A stretch of DNA of 64,000 nucleotides from a virus (IMGVR_UViG_3300042386_001233:179822-243821); one strand, 5' to 3'. Numbered from the stretch's first letter, positions 43,610 to 53,121 are shown. Numbers and translations are program-made. Notes: generated by a model not told the origin, from the letters alone.

Positions 43610-45426
43610 TCTACAGTAACGCTTTTTGCTAAGTTTCTTGGTCTATCAATATTACAGCCCCTTAGCTTTGCGCTATAATAAGAAAACAACTGCAGAGGAA
43701 CTACGGAAACTAGTGGACACACATGATCAATACATGAAGGAACATAAATATTATGATCTCCAGCAATATCTTGTTGTTGATTGCTTATAGTAATTACTTG
43801 ACCATCTCTTGCTTTTATTTCTTGAATATTGTTTTGTAATTTTTGATACTGATCCATATTATTAGATATAACAATTGTTGGAGTGTCTCTATCAACCAAA
43901 GCTAAAGGACCATGTTTCATTTCAGCAGCAGCATATCCTTCAGCATGAATGTAACTAATCTCTTTAAGCTTCAAAGCACCCTCTAGTGCTATAGGGAAAT
44001 TGTATCCTCTTCCAAGAAATAAACAATTCTTAATATCACAGTACTCCTCAGCAATACTCCATATCTCTTCTGAAGAGTCTAGTGTTTGTTTAATTAAGTT
44101 TGGAAGATTTAGTATTTCATTAATTATATTTCTTCTAATCTCAATATTGTATTTTTCTTGATTTTGATTAATCCATAAAGATAATAATAGAAGCACCAAA
44201 ACTTGATTTAAAAAAGTCTTGGTACTAGCAACACCAATTTCTACTCCTGACCTTAAAAATATGCCACAGTTAGTCATTCTTGCCATGGTTGAATTAGGAA
44301 CATTGCATATTCCAATGACAGTTGCTCCTTGAGCTTTTGCTTTTTCTAAAGCAGCAATAGTATCTGCGGTTTCTCCGCTCTGACTAATTCCAATAACAAT
44401 ATCTCCAGGACTAATTGCTGTTAATCGATATCTAAATTCGCTAGCATATTCAACACTAACTTTAATATCGTTTAATTCTTCAATATAGTATTTGCCTAAT
44501 AATCCAGCATTCCAGCTTGATCCACAAGCAACAATAGTAATATGTTTTGCTGAAGACAATACTTTTTCATATCCTAATAATCCACCAAGTTTAATTTTAT
44601 CTTTAGAGATACGCCCAGTAATACATTGAGTTATTGTTTCTGACTGTTCATAAATCTCTTTGAGCATGTACGACTCATAATCCCCTTTATCAGAAGGCAT
44701 TCTATGATCTAGTACTTTTTCTATTTCACAGTCTACTTCGATTCCGCATGTCATATCATAGGTGACAATTTGATCATTAATTTTACAGACGCTATTGTCT
44801 TTAAGATATACTATATTAGTAATCTTCTGATCAATACCCATTTTATCAGAGGATACATAGTATTCGCCATCTCCTATTCCTACTATCAAAGAGCTTCCTT
44901 TCCTAGCACAAACCAGAGTATCTGTACTATACCTATCGATTACAACAATAGCATAAGCCCCCATAACTTGCTCTAAGGCTAGTTTAGTTGCTTCAAATAA
45001 CGACAGATTATTAGAGATCATAATATCATATATCAAATATAATAGAACTTCACTGTCAGTATCTGATGAGAAAGTATACTTCGGACTTAATTCAGCCTTG
45101 AGTTCTTTATAGTTTTCAATAATTCCGTTATGAACTAATACTAATCTCTGATCACTAGTAACATGAGGATGACAGTTGTTTAGTGATGGTTTTCCATGAG
45201 TTGCCCAGCGAGTATGAGCAACAGCACAGTACGATCTCAGTAAGGACGAACCAGCCTGTTTTTTTAAAGACTCTACCGGTCCCACAGACTTATAAACTTT
45301 AAATTCTGGGCCACATACATAACACACCCCAGCACTATCATATCCTCTATATTCTAGAGACGATAGTTTGTCTAATATATCATTTGAACAATTGTTCTTT
45401 CCGACGTATGCTACAATTCCGCACAT
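43606..45426 (-). CDS. glmS: Glutamine-fructose-6-phosphate aminotransferase
   Basis: 606 aa, full length. Cys2 after Met (MCGIVAYVGKNN) is the glutaminase nucleophile; AHTRWATHGKPSLNN and HNGIIENYKELK confirm that domain. Two SIS domains follow (ACGSSWNAGL, ISQSGETADTIAAL, and GRGYNFPIALEGALKLKE). Makes glucosamine-6-phosphate for amino-sugar synthesis. Rare in phages; here in the sugar cluster with Fcl, GT2 and CapK-like enzymes. Confidence 0.95.
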   Translation of the reverse strand: MCGIVAYVGKNNCSNDILDKLSSLEYRGYDSAGVCYVCGPEFKVYKSVGPVESLKKQAGSSLLRSYCAVAHTRWATHGKPSLNNCHPHVTSDQRLVLVHNGIIENYKELKAELSPKYTFSSDTDSEVLLYLIYDIMISNNLSLFEATKLALEQVMGAYAIVVIDRYSTDTLVCARKGSSLIVGIGDGEYYVSSDKMGIDQKITNIVYLKDNSVCKINDQIVTYDMTCGIEVDCEIEKVLDHRMPSDKGDYESYMLKEIYEQSETITQCITGRISKDKIKLGGLLGYEKVLSSAKHITIVACGSSWNAGLLGKYYIEELNDIKVSVEYASEFRYRLTAISPGDIVIGISQSGETADTIAALEKAKAQGATVIGICNVPNSTMARMTNCGIFLRSGVEIGVASTKTFLNQVLVLLLLSLWINQNQEKYNIEIRRNIINEILNLPNLIKQTLDSSEEIWSIAEEYCDIKNCLFLGRGYNFPIALEGALKLKEISYIHAEGYAAAEMKHGPLALVDRDTPTIVISNNMDQYQKLQNNIQEIKARDGQVITISNQQQDIAGDHNIYVPSCIDHVCPLVSVVPLQLFSYYSAKLRGCNIDRPRNLAKSVTVE

Positions 45427-46349
45427 GATTTAGTTTTTAAGTACCATTCTATGGTTTTTTTTAATCCTGATATAAACTCTTGCTTTGGCTCCCAGTCTAA
45501 TAGCTGCTTAGCTTTGGCAATATTCAAAACTCGTCTAGGCTGTCCATTTGGTTTAGAGCTATCCCAAAGAATATCTCCGCTATAATTAACCAATTCTTTA
45601 ATTTTGTCAACTAATAATAGAATACTAATTTCTTTGCCAGATCCCACATTAATAGGACCGGGATCCTTAACCTTTTCCATTCCGTCAACAACTGCTCGTG
45701 CTGCATCTTCAACGTACAAGAACTCTCTAGTTGCTGATCCATCTCCCCAACAAGAAACATTTGGGAAATTACGCTTTTTAGCAATTATGAATTTTCTAAT
45801 TAATGCAGGAATAACATGAGAAGAAGCTGGATCAAAGTTATCAAAAGGTCCATAAAGATTAGTTGGTACTATTACGCAACTATTTAATCCATACTGTTTT
45901 TTATAAGCCTCCAACATCACAAATAAGGCCTTTTTAGCAATCCCATAAGGAGCATTAGTTTCTTCAGGATATCCATCCCAAATATCCTCTTCCATAAAAG
46001 GAGCATCACAAAACTTTGGATAAGAACATACTGTACCAATTTGAACAAACTGGCTAACCCCGTACAGCCTGCTCATCTCAATAAGATTAGATCCCATAAC
46101 CATATTACTATAAAAGAATCTTCCAGGATTAGCCATATTCGCCCCGATACCTCCAACCTCTGCTGCCATATGAATCACAGTATCGGGCTTATGCTCTTCA
46201 AATAGTTTTTTAACAGTGCTATAATCAGTTAGATCATAGTCTTTCTTTCGTGGTATAAATATATCGGTTTGGCCGTAATTCCTATTCAGTAGTTCCTGAT
46301 AAACAAATCGGCCTAAAAATCCACCACCACCAGTTAATAATATCTTCAT
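45411..46349 (-). CDS. fcl: GDP-L-fucose synthase (epimerase/reductase)
   Basis: 312 aa SDR. Rossmann motif LLTGGGGFLGRFV, catalytic Ser-Tyr-Lys (GTVCSYPK; YGIAKKALFV) and the ETNAPYGIAKKA segment are those of Fcl/WcaG. Converts GDP-4-keto-6-deoxymannose to GDP-L-fucose, the step after Gmd (48727-49731, opposite strand). The presence of both steps indicates a complete phage GDP-fucose route starting from host GDP-mannose. Confidence 0.92.
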   Translation of the reverse strand: MKILLTGGGGFLGRFVYQELLNRNYGQTDIFIPRKKDYDLTDYSTVKKLFEEHKPDTVIHMAAEVGGIGANMANPGRFFYSNMVMGSNLIEMSRLYGVSQFVQIGTVCSYPKFCDAPFMEEDIWDGYPEETNAPYGIAKKALFVMLEAYKKQYGLNSCVIVPTNLYGPFDNFDPASSHVIPALIRKFIIAKKRNFPNVSCWGDGSATREFLYVEDAARAVVDGMEKVKDPGPINVGSGKEISILLLVDKIKELVNYSGDILWDSSKPNGQPRRVLNIAKAKQLLDWEPKQEFISGLKKTIEWYLKTKSCAEL

Positions 46350-46375
46350 AATCTTATTATATCCTTCTATATTTA

Positions 46376-46690
46376 TTAATACCTATAAGGACTTACAACT
46401 GGACTAGTAATATAATATGGTCCGCTATTACGAAACCAACAAGGTCTATGATAATATACAGGAGCAATATGCTGGTATTGATAAATCGTAAAATTAGGTA
46501 TGACTATTGGCCGAAATTCCCAAGTATTGACCAACACCTCTTTCTGCACCAATACTGGAACAAAAGAAACATTTGGAGCTTGATAGTATACGGTGGATTG
46601 AACGGGAACAGTTTGATATATTACATCTTGACCATAAGAAACTGAACAGAACACTAGAGCCAAAAGAACCAGGGCGCTTTTAATCATCAT
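46376..46690 (-). CDS. Secreted small protein, 104 aa
   Basis: Signal peptide MIKSALVLLALVFCSVSYG, then a Tyr/Pro/Val-rich mature region (VYYQAPNVSFVPVLV). Close in design to 38469-38753 (both end the signal with CSVSYG), so paralogous. Leader contains the CTTATTTTATCA box. Confidence 0.65.
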   Translation of the reverse strand: MMIKSALVLLALVFCSVSYGQDVIYQTVPVQSTVYYQAPNVSFVPVLVQKEVLVNTWEFRPIVIPNFTIYQYQHIAPVYYHRPCWFRNSGPYYITSPVVSPYRY

Positions 46691-46767
46691 AAGATGCTTC
46701 CTTTACATGATAAAATAAGAATTATAGTATTACGATACAACTTAAACAATTTATATTCCAAAAATAA

Positions 46768-46798
46768 AAGCTACCAGCCTAAATAACCGGTAGCTTCT
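46768..46798 (-). terminator. Rho-independent terminator
   Basis: Minus-strand hairpin GAAGCTACCGG...GGTAGCTTTT followed by TATTTTT. Ends the AT-hook gene transcript; on the plus strand it lacks a good U run. Confidence 0.85.
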
Positions 46799-46826
46799 AT
46801 CTGGTTGTTAACTATTTTTAAATAGA

Positions 46827-47054
46827 TCAATTAACTGACGGAACAGCACCATCAGCTACCTTAGCAATTTTACGAGGACGACCTCTACTCTTCTTTAGAG
46901 CAAGCTTTCTTCGCTGTCTTCGCACCATAGCAGTAGTAATATTCTCTCCGGTCATCTTACTAAGAGATCCGGCCAGAAATTCGTCACACAAACTAGTGTG
47001 GTTATTTTGAATGTAGTCCAGTTCAGCAGATGTCCACTTTTTATAGTTGGCCAT
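46827..47054 (-). CDS. Small DNA-binding protein with AT-hook-like motif
   Basis: 75 aa. N-terminal helical part (WTSAELDYIQNNHTSLC) and VRRQRRKLALKKSRGRPRK, an AT-hook core RGRPRK preceded by basic residues. Likely a chromatin-like or regulatory protein binding AT-rich minor groove. Divergent from the late operon across a short shared promoter region, so it may regulate it. Confidence 0.75.
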   Translation of the reverse strand: MANYKKWTSAELDYIQNNHTSLCDEFLAGSLSKMTGENITTAMVRRQRRKLALKKSRGRPRKIAKVADGAVPSVN

Positions 47055-47084
47055 AATAACTCCTTAAAAATCTTGTTTAATAAA

Positions 47085-47112
47085 TTGACAATTTGTCCAA
47101 CGAACATATTAT
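47085..47112 (+). promoter_or_regulatory. Late-operon promoter with palindrome
   Basis: TTGACA at 47085-47090 and TATTAT at 47107-47112 (or ATTATA one base later, N17). The GACAATTTGTC palindrome covers the -35 and may be an operator. Drives the plus-strand operon from 47145; a divergent minus promoter is weaker. Confidence 0.65.
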
Positions 47113-47144
47113 AGTAAGAGTTGGCAAGTTTGAGGCAACAAAAA

Positions 47145-47318
47145 ATGAACAAAATAAATATCAAAACGAATAATATTATCGACTCTGTATTGCACGTCAG
47201 GGCATCAGGCACCATAGAGGACGTATCCTCAGATCTAGAGTCTTTGCCCGCAAAAACTATAGCGCAACTACTAGATGAAAAAACAACAGAAACCAATCAA
47301 GACAAAACCTCAGAGTGA
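47145..47318 (+). CDS. Hypothetical protein, 57 aa, first late gene
   Basis: ATG 47145 has GAGG about 10 nt before. Begins MNKINIKTNNIIDSVLHV; C-terminus is acidic and disordered. Overlaps the sigma-like gene. Unknown. Confidence 0.65.
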   Translation: MNKINIKTNNIIDSVLHVRASGTIEDVSSDLESLPAKTIAQLLDEKTTETNQDKTSE

Positions 47319-47952
47319 TTTGCCTAATGGTGTTAAAACAGAAGAGTTTTTACAAGCATTAGAAAATATTAGCAAAAGATTAGCTAATAAGTTTAGATTT
47401 GCATATCATAGTGTAGAGGACATGAAACAACAAGCCGCAATCTTCGCTCTTGAAGGCTTGGAAAACTATGATAATAAAAGACCATTAGAGAATTTTCTAT
47501 GGACCCATGTTCGCAATAGACTATTTAACTATAAGAGAAATAACTATCAGCGACCAGACAAACCCTGTCATTCTTGTCCTTTCTTTGACAAAACATGCAA
47601 AGTATCATTGAGTCAATGTGAAAAGTATAACAATAAGCATGATTGTGATTTATATGCCGCCTGGGCAAAACGTAACGAAGTTAAGAAAAATATTATACAA
47701 CCATCCTATATAGAAACCTCATTACATCAGTCTGTACAGCCAACAGATTTTGATCTTAACGTACAGAATCAAGAATTAATCAAATTTTTAGATATGCATG
47801 TTCAAAGCGAGTTTCGTGAAAGCTATCTGAAACTTAAACATGGGGCCAAAATTTCTAAGTTAGAACTTAAAAAATTACAACAACATATTTTTACTTTAAT
47901 GGAGACAAACAATTGGAAGCCAACAACATTCCAAGAAAACGAGGACAATTAA
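47275..47952 (+). CDS. Putative late sigma factor (sigma70 region 2-like)
   Basis: 225 aa. SVEDMKQQAAIFALEGLENY followed by RPLENFLWTHVRNRLFNYKR resembles sigma region 2 as in T4 gp55-like late sigma factors. A Cys-rich segment (PCHSCPFFDKTCKVSLSQC) follows, a possible zinc site. It would direct host RNA polymerase to late promoters. First long gene of the late operon. Moderate confidence: no region 4 is obvious. Confidence 0.6.
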   Translation: MKKQQKPIKTKPQSDLPNGVKTEEFLQALENISKRLANKFRFAYHSVEDMKQQAAIFALEGLENYDNKRPLENFLWTHVRNRLFNYKRNNYQRPDKPCHSCPFFDKTCKVSLSQCEKYNNKHDCDLYAAWAKRNEVKKNIIQPSYIETSLHQSVQPTDFDLNVQNQELIKFLDMHVQSEFRESYLKLKHGAKISKLELKKLQQHIFTLMETNNWKPTTFQENEDN

Positions 47953-48734
47953 GCCTCGACGAAGAAAAATATATCAGAGAGAACTACAAAACATTAAGCT
48001 TACAGCAGATAGCTGATAACCTCAATCGTACTGTCTCTCCCGTACAAAGATATGTTTCTGAGAATCAACTATCTATTGTTGAGTCAGATAATGATGCAGA
48101 AATATTAAAACACAAGCTTCACACGAAAACTTTTTGGAGAGAAATACAGAGACAGTTTGATGTTGACACTGGAGAGCTTGAATACTTTGAAGATACGTGG
48201 GTAGGTTTAATAAAACAGTTTAGAGAAGACGTTTTACCAGCAGAAGAACTACAAATTAAACAATTCATCACCATAGATATTCTGATTAACAGAAGCATGA
48301 AGGAGCGTAAGAGACACATCGCTGAAACAGAAAAACTTCAGAAACAAGTAGACAAAGAATATGAAAAGACAGAAACAGAAAGAGACATTCCGAAACTTGC
48401 AAATCTGGAAACCCAACTGAGCTTTGCTCGCAATAGCATTGCCAATTATACCAATGAGTATACAAAGCTATTAAATGAACAACAGAAAATTAGTAAAGAT
48501 CTAAAGGCGACCCGAGAGCAGAGAATTAAAAGAATTGAAGACGGGAAAAGTAGCTGGGTCGGTTTAATTAGAATGTTAGAAGATGAAGAAGTGAGAGAAC
48601 GAGAAGGTAAGGAAATGGAAATTCTGAGCATGGCTACAGAAAAAGTTAAGTATAAGCTACAAGGATATCATAACTATCAAGACGGAGTTGTCGATAAACC
48701 CCTACTAACCCCAGAAAGTGTGGACAATGAATAA
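47913..48734 (+). CDS. Putative small terminase subunit, TTG start
   Basis: 273 aa. TTG at 47913 with GGAG 8 nt upstream defines the start inside the previous gene. N-terminal helix-turn-helix (LSLQQIADNLNRTVSPVQRY), central long coiled coil (about residues 130-190), C-terminal basic helix. Small terminases combine DNA-binding and oligomerising helices; position a few genes before the large terminase fits. Not certain. Confidence 0.6.
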   Translation: MEANNIPRKRGQLSLDEEKYIRENYKTLSLQQIADNLNRTVSPVQRYVSENQLSIVESDNDAEILKHKLHTKTFWREIQRQFDVDTGELEYFEDTWVGLIKQFREDVLPAEELQIKQFITIDILINRSMKERKRHIAETEKLQKQVDKEYEKTETERDIPKLANLETQLSFARNSIANYTNEYTKLLNEQQKISKDLKATREQRIKRIEDGKSSWVGLIRMLEDEEVREREGKEMEILSMATEKVKYKLQGYHNYQDGVVDKPLLTPESVDNE

Positions 48735-49731
48735 AACAGCACTGATAAGCGGAATAACAGGACAAGACGGTTCATATCTTGCAGAACTATTATTAGATTT
48801 AGACTATGCTGTTATAGGACTATATCGACGATCTAGTTCTTCTAATCTTGAAAGAATATCACACATTTCTAATCCAAATCTGCACCTAGAAGAATTTGAT
48901 CTAACCGATCCCAGCTCATGTATTTCAGTTATCAATAAGTATAAGCCAGATGAATTTTACAATTTAGCTGCACAAAGCCATGTTGGGACAAGTTTTAATC
49001 AGCCCACCACAACATTTGAAATTGACACTATAGGAGTTATTAATTTATTAGAGAGCATCAGGAAGTTTTCTAATAGTACAAAATTTTATCAGGCTAGCAC
49101 AAGTGAAATGTTTGGATCTAATTATTCTGTAGGAGTGGGTAATAATAAATATCAGAATGAAGATACTAAGTTTTTACCACAAAGCCCCTACGCTGTTGCC
49201 AAGATGGCAAGTCATAGAATGATACAAATATACAGAGAGGCTTATGGTCTATATACTTGTTCTGGAATTTTATTTAATCACGAAAGTCCACGACGAGGTG
49301 TAAATTTTGTTACTCGTAAGATAACTAATTTTATCGGTCAACTTGTTTCCGGATCAATATCACCTGCATCAAAACTTGGGTTGGGCAACTTAGAGGCTAG
49401 TAGAGATTGGGGACATGCTAGAGACTATGTCAAGGGCATGTTTTTAATGCTACAACAAGATGAAGCAGACGATTTTGTATTAAGTACTGGAGATACATAT
49501 ACTGTGAGAGAATTTTGTGAAAAAGCATTTTCTTATGTTAATTTAAATTGGTCCGATTACATATTTATTGATCCAGAGTTCTATAGACCCTGTGAGGTTA
49601 ATTATCTTAAAGGTGATAGTACTAAGGCAAGAAATAAGCTTGGGTGGTCTCCTAATGTGTCGTTTGATGATCTGGTCAAAGATATGGTAGATAGTGATAT
49701 TTCTAAATATAGAACCAACTCATATGTTTAA
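48727..49731 (+). CDS. gmd: GDP-mannose 4,6-dehydratase
   Basis: 334 aa. MNKTALISGITGQDGSYLAE is the Gmd Rossmann motif; YRRSSSSNLERI, NLAAQSHVGTSF and the catalytic SPYAVAKMASH (Ser-Tyr-Lys) are typical. Dehydrates GDP-mannose to GDP-4-keto-6-deoxymannose, feeding Fcl at 45411-46349. It is in the structural operon, on the other strand from fcl. GTG at 48718 is a possible alternative start. Confidence 0.93.
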   Translation: MNKTALISGITGQDGSYLAELLLDLDYAVIGLYRRSSSSNLERISHISNPNLHLEEFDLTDPSSCISVINKYKPDEFYNLAAQSHVGTSFNQPTTTFEIDTIGVINLLESIRKFSNSTKFYQASTSEMFGSNYSVGVGNNKYQNEDTKFLPQSPYAVAKMASHRMIQIYREAYGLYTCSGILFNHESPRRGVNFVTRKITNFIGQLVSGSISPASKLGLGNLEASRDWGHARDYVKGMFLMLQQDEADDFVLSTGDTYTVREFCEKAFSYVNLNWSDYIFIDPEFYRPCEVNYLKGDSTKARNKLGWSPNVSFDDLVKDMVDSDISKYRTNSYV

Positions 49732-50002
49732 GCGTAATTTTGATGATCCAGAATATAAAAAGTGGAGAACCAAGGTATATAAAAGAGACAAACATCAGTG
49801 CCAATGGCTAGGATGTACTATGCGTAAAAGGCTAAATGCTCATCATATTAAAACTTGGGCTAATTTTCCTGGTTTGAGATTTGATGTTAATAATGGAATT
49901 ACTTTATGTTATTATCATCACAAACTAATCCAAGGATTAGAACATATATATGAAGCAGTATTCTTAAAAATATTAGCGGATAAAAAAAATGACTCATTAT
50001 AA
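49724..50002 (+). CDS. HNH endonuclease-like protein, 92 aa
   Basis: ATG 49724 (MFKRNFDDPEYKKWRTKVYK) overlaps the gmd stop. HNH core: RDKHQCQWLGC, LNAHHIKTWANFP and ITLCYYHHKLIQG with the HH, N and H residues. Close to homing or phage HNH proteins that assist terminases; its place two genes before the large terminase allows a packaging role. Confidence 0.8.
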   Translation: MFKRNFDDPEYKKWRTKVYKRDKHQCQWLGCTMRKRLNAHHIKTWANFPGLRFDVNNGITLCYYHHKLIQGLEHIYEAVFLKILADKKNDSL

Positions 50003-50468
50003 TAACTTTACTATTATTGTAGACACAAGAGAACAACAACCCTGGGTTTTTGAGTCTTATACTACAGCAAATAAAAAACTAGATACTGGAGATTATAGCA
50101 TAGAAGGATTAGAGCACTTAATTTGTGTTGAAAGAAAAAAGAGTGCTAGTGAATTTGCTAACAATGTTGTAGAAAGCAGGTTCAAAGATGTAATAATGAG
50201 AATGAGCAATATCAAGTACGCATTTTTATTACTAGAATTCGATCTAGAAGACCTTCTAGTTTATCCTATAGGATCTACTGTTCCCAAAAAGATGTGGGAT
50301 AAGATTAAAATTAGTCCAGCTTTCTTAATTAAAAATATATTAGAGCTAGAGATGTCTCATAATATCAAAGTGTTCTTTTGTGGTAATGCTACAAACGCTG
50401 CTAAGCTTGCAGAAATGATTCTTAAAAAGATTCACTATTTAGAAGTGGTTAAACAGAATAATGTCTAA
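49989..50468 (+). CDS. ERCC4-type nuclease
   Basis: 159 aa. TIIVDTREQQPWVFE, then LDTGDYSIEGLEHLICVERK is the ERCC4 (XPF/Mus81) nuclease motif (V/E-x-x-K and D-T-R-E). Short single-domain form, likely a structure-specific nuclease acting on branched DNA during replication, recombination or packaging. Overlaps the terminase ATG. Confidence 0.85.
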   Translation: MTHYNNFTIIVDTREQQPWVFESYTTANKKLDTGDYSIEGLEHLICVERKKSASEFANNVVESRFKDVIMRMSNIKYAFLLLEFDLEDLLVYPIGSTVPKKMWDKIKISPAFLIKNILELEMSHNIKVFFCGNATNAAKLAEMILKKIHYLEVVKQNNV

Positions 50469-52482
50469 AAACGTAGCTTTCGACAATGCATGGCTCGGAT
50501 TAGGAGACCTATCGACTCTGTCGATTGATAGTAATCCTATGATTCATAGAAACGAACTGGATATAGAAAATCCAGATTTGCATTTAATGAAACTACTAAG
50601 AAACCCAAAGTATATTGGAGGCACATGTAAACTGTTGTTCGGTATAGAATTACATCCAATACAGATGACTATTCTTCAAGAACTATGGATTAGACCATTT
50701 CCTATGTATATTGCTAGTCGTGGGTGGGGTAAAAGTTTCTTGCTAGCCCTATACTGTGTTGTCAGAATGACATTTTATCCAGGAACAAAAATAGTAGTAG
50801 TTGGTGCTGCTTTTCGTCAAAGTAAAATCATTTTTGAATACATGGAAACTATATGGCGTAGTAGTCCCATATTAAGAAGTATTTTTGGCGGTGGGGATGA
50901 TGGTCCTCGTCGAGATGTTGATAGATGCACAATGAGATTAGGAGATAGTTGGACAGTAGCCATTCCCATGGGTGACGGAAGTAAAATCAGAGGACTAAGA
51001 GCACATATTATTATTGCAGACGAATTTGCCTCTATATCTCCAGATATTTATGAAACCGTAGTCTCTGGATTCGCAGCAGTATCGGCTAGTCCAATACAGA
51101 ACGTAAAAGAAGAAGCCAAAAAAGCAGCGATGGTTGAGGCTGGATTATGGAATACTGAGCTAGAAGCACTCAATGTTAAGATGGGCAATCAGGCCATTAT
51201 ATCAGGAACAGCAGATTACGCATTCAAGCACTTTGCATCATATTGGAAAAGATATAAAGCGATTATAGAGAGTAAGGGGGATGCTAAAAAACTAGAAGAA
51301 ATTTTTAAAGGAGAAGTTCCTAGTAATTTTAATTGGAAAGACTATAGTATCATTAGAATGCCATATGAGCTAATACCCAAAGGATTTATGGATGATAAAC
51401 AGGTTTCAAGAGCTAAGGCTACTATTCATAGCGGTATTTATAATATGGAATATGCTGCCTGCTTTGTTAGTGATAGTGAAGGATTCTTTAGAAGGAGCTT
51501 GATAGAAAATTGTGTCGTATCTAATAACAATATCATAATAGACAGTAAGCCAATTAAATTTTCAGCAGCAATTAACGGTGATCCTAATAAGCAATATATC
51601 TATGGTATTGACCCAGCATCCGAACAAGACAATTTCAGTATAGTAATACTAGAGGTTAATCCCACACATTCGCGTATAGTCTATTGCTGGACAACAAATC
51701 GTGCTAATTTTAAGGAAAGACAAAAAATAGGCTTGGTTACTGAACATGATTTTTATGGATTCTGTTGTAGAAAAATTCGTAATTTAATGAAGACCTTTAC
51801 TCCTATACGAATCGGTATGGATGCTCAGGGTGGTGGTGTCGCTATTGAAGAAGGACTACATGATCCTTTAAAAATAGATGGCGGAGAGCATCTAATATGG
51901 CCGGTGATAGATGATAACAAATCTAAAGATACTGATGATCAAACTGGATTGCATATTTTAGAGCTGGTTCAATTTGCCAAAGCAGAATGGACTAGTCAGG
52001 CTAATCATGGTATGAGAAAAGACTTTGAGGATAAAGTATTACTATTTCCAGAATTTGACAACTTAACCCTTGGTTTGGCATTAGAACAAGAAAATAAAAA
52101 TATTATCAGCACCGACCTAAGTGCCGCCTTATATGATAGTTTAAGTGAATGTATTTTAGAGATAGAAGAGCTTAAAAATGAATTAACAACTATTGTTATG
52201 ACACAAACAAGTAATAACGCCAACGCCAGAGACAGATGGGATACTCCTGAAACTAAACTATCTCATGGAAAAAAGGGCCGATTAAGAAAAGATAGATATA
52301 GTGCCTTATTAATTGCCAATATGTTAGCTCGTCAAATTAATAGAGCCCTTAAGCCAGTAGACTATGATGTGATTGGTGCAGATGCTCGTAATTCCGTAAA
52401 AAGTGATGGAAAGTTATATAAGGGTCCAGATTGGTTTGTATCTGGCGCCAATGATGATATTTATACGGGAATTTATAGATAA
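50461..52482 (+). CDS. Terminase large subunit
   Basis: 673 aa. Walker A SRGWGKS (residues 86-92), Walker B IIIADE (183-188) and a C-terminal RNase H-like nuclease with YGIDPASEQDNFSIVI (about 386) and IGMDAQGGGVAIEEG (about 455). ATP-driven packaging motor that cuts concatemeric DNA. Full length for tailed phages; a GIY-YIG gene is inserted after it. Confidence 0.92.
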   Translation: MSKNVAFDNAWLGLGDLSTLSIDSNPMIHRNELDIENPDLHLMKLLRNPKYIGGTCKLLFGIELHPIQMTILQELWIRPFPMYIASRGWGKSFLLALYCVVRMTFYPGTKIVVVGAAFRQSKIIFEYMETIWRSSPILRSIFGGGDDGPRRDVDRCTMRLGDSWTVAIPMGDGSKIRGLRAHIIIADEFASISPDIYETVVSGFAAVSASPIQNVKEEAKKAAMVEAGLWNTELEALNVKMGNQAIISGTADYAFKHFASYWKRYKAIIESKGDAKKLEEIFKGEVPSNFNWKDYSIIRMPYELIPKGFMDDKQVSRAKATIHSGIYNMEYAACFVSDSEGFFRRSLIENCVVSNNNIIIDSKPIKFSAAINGDPNKQYIYGIDPASEQDNFSIVILEVNPTHSRIVYCWTTNRANFKERQKIGLVTEHDFYGFCCRKIRNLMKTFTPIRIGMDAQGGGVAIEEGLHDPLKIDGGEHLIWPVIDDNKSKDTDDQTGLHILELVQFAKAEWTSQANHGMRKDFEDKVLLFPEFDNLTLGLALEQENKNIISTDLSAALYDSLSECILEIEELKNELTTIVMTQTSNNANARDRWDTPETKLSHGKKGRLRKDRYSALLIANMLARQINRALKPVDYDVIGADARNSVKSDGKLYKGPDWFVSGANDDIYTGIYR

Positions 52483-52539
52483 AAGTGTATAAAGAACTAT
52501 AATACAATTACCGTTTGCATCGTAATACGATTAGATTTT

Positions 52540-53121
52540 ATGAAAATAGTAAAAGACAAAAATTATTGTAGATTATGTCGTCAATTTAATATTAACGCAA
52601 GTAATAATCGCACAAATTATTGTCAAAAATGTAAAAATAATATCGCTGTAAAAAATGATATTTTTGATAGATGGTCCTCTTCTAATGTTTTTATTAGTAC
52701 CTCATTTATTGATTGCGTTGATAAAAAAGAATGGTTAGGTTTTACAGACGTAAAATTTAATAATATGCTGATTGATCAAATATCTAATAAATTTTCTGAT
52801 TTATCCTATTGTATTTCTACTCCTGAAAGACAAAAACTTAAAAACTATATTGGTGGAAATTATTTATACTTACTTTCTGACGAAAAATGTAATTTATTAA
52901 AAATTGGTCAAACACAAAATCTGATTAATAGATTTAATAGATACTATAATGCGTCTGAGAGCAAACCAATTTATTATCATGTGTTTTCTGTTGACAGTTA
53001 TGAAAAACAAGACCTATACGAAGATAAAATTAGAAATTACTTAGAATTTTTGGGCTATGTTCTCCCACTCGATAACACTGGATCAAGACTCAAGTACATA
53101 CTACAAACCACAACAATATAA
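52540..53121 (+). CDS. GIY-YIG homing endonuclease, free-standing
   Basis: 193 aa. N-terminal zinc-binding CRLCRQ...YCQKCK, then a GIY-YIG variant: GGNYLYLLSDEKCNLLKIGQ (about residues 108-128) with the downstream Arg (NLINRFNRYYN) and Glu. Very AT-rich and inserted between terminase and portal, a common place for intergenic homing endonucleases. Confidence 0.8.
   Translation: MKIVKDKNYCRLCRQFNINASNNRTNYCQKCKNNIAVKNDIFDRWSSSNVFISTSFIDCVDKKEWLGFTDVKFNNMLIDQISNKFSDLSYCISTPERQKLKNYIGGNYLYLLSDEKCNLLKIGQTQNLINRFNRYYNASESKPIYYHVFSVDSYEKQDLYEDKIRNYLEFLGYVLPLDNTGSRLKYILQTTTI

Noticed and set aside
52520-52540. T7-like promoter, because TAATACGATTAG precedes the GIY-YIG gene
   Set aside because: Only the first eight bases match, and no phage RNA polymerase gene is visible.
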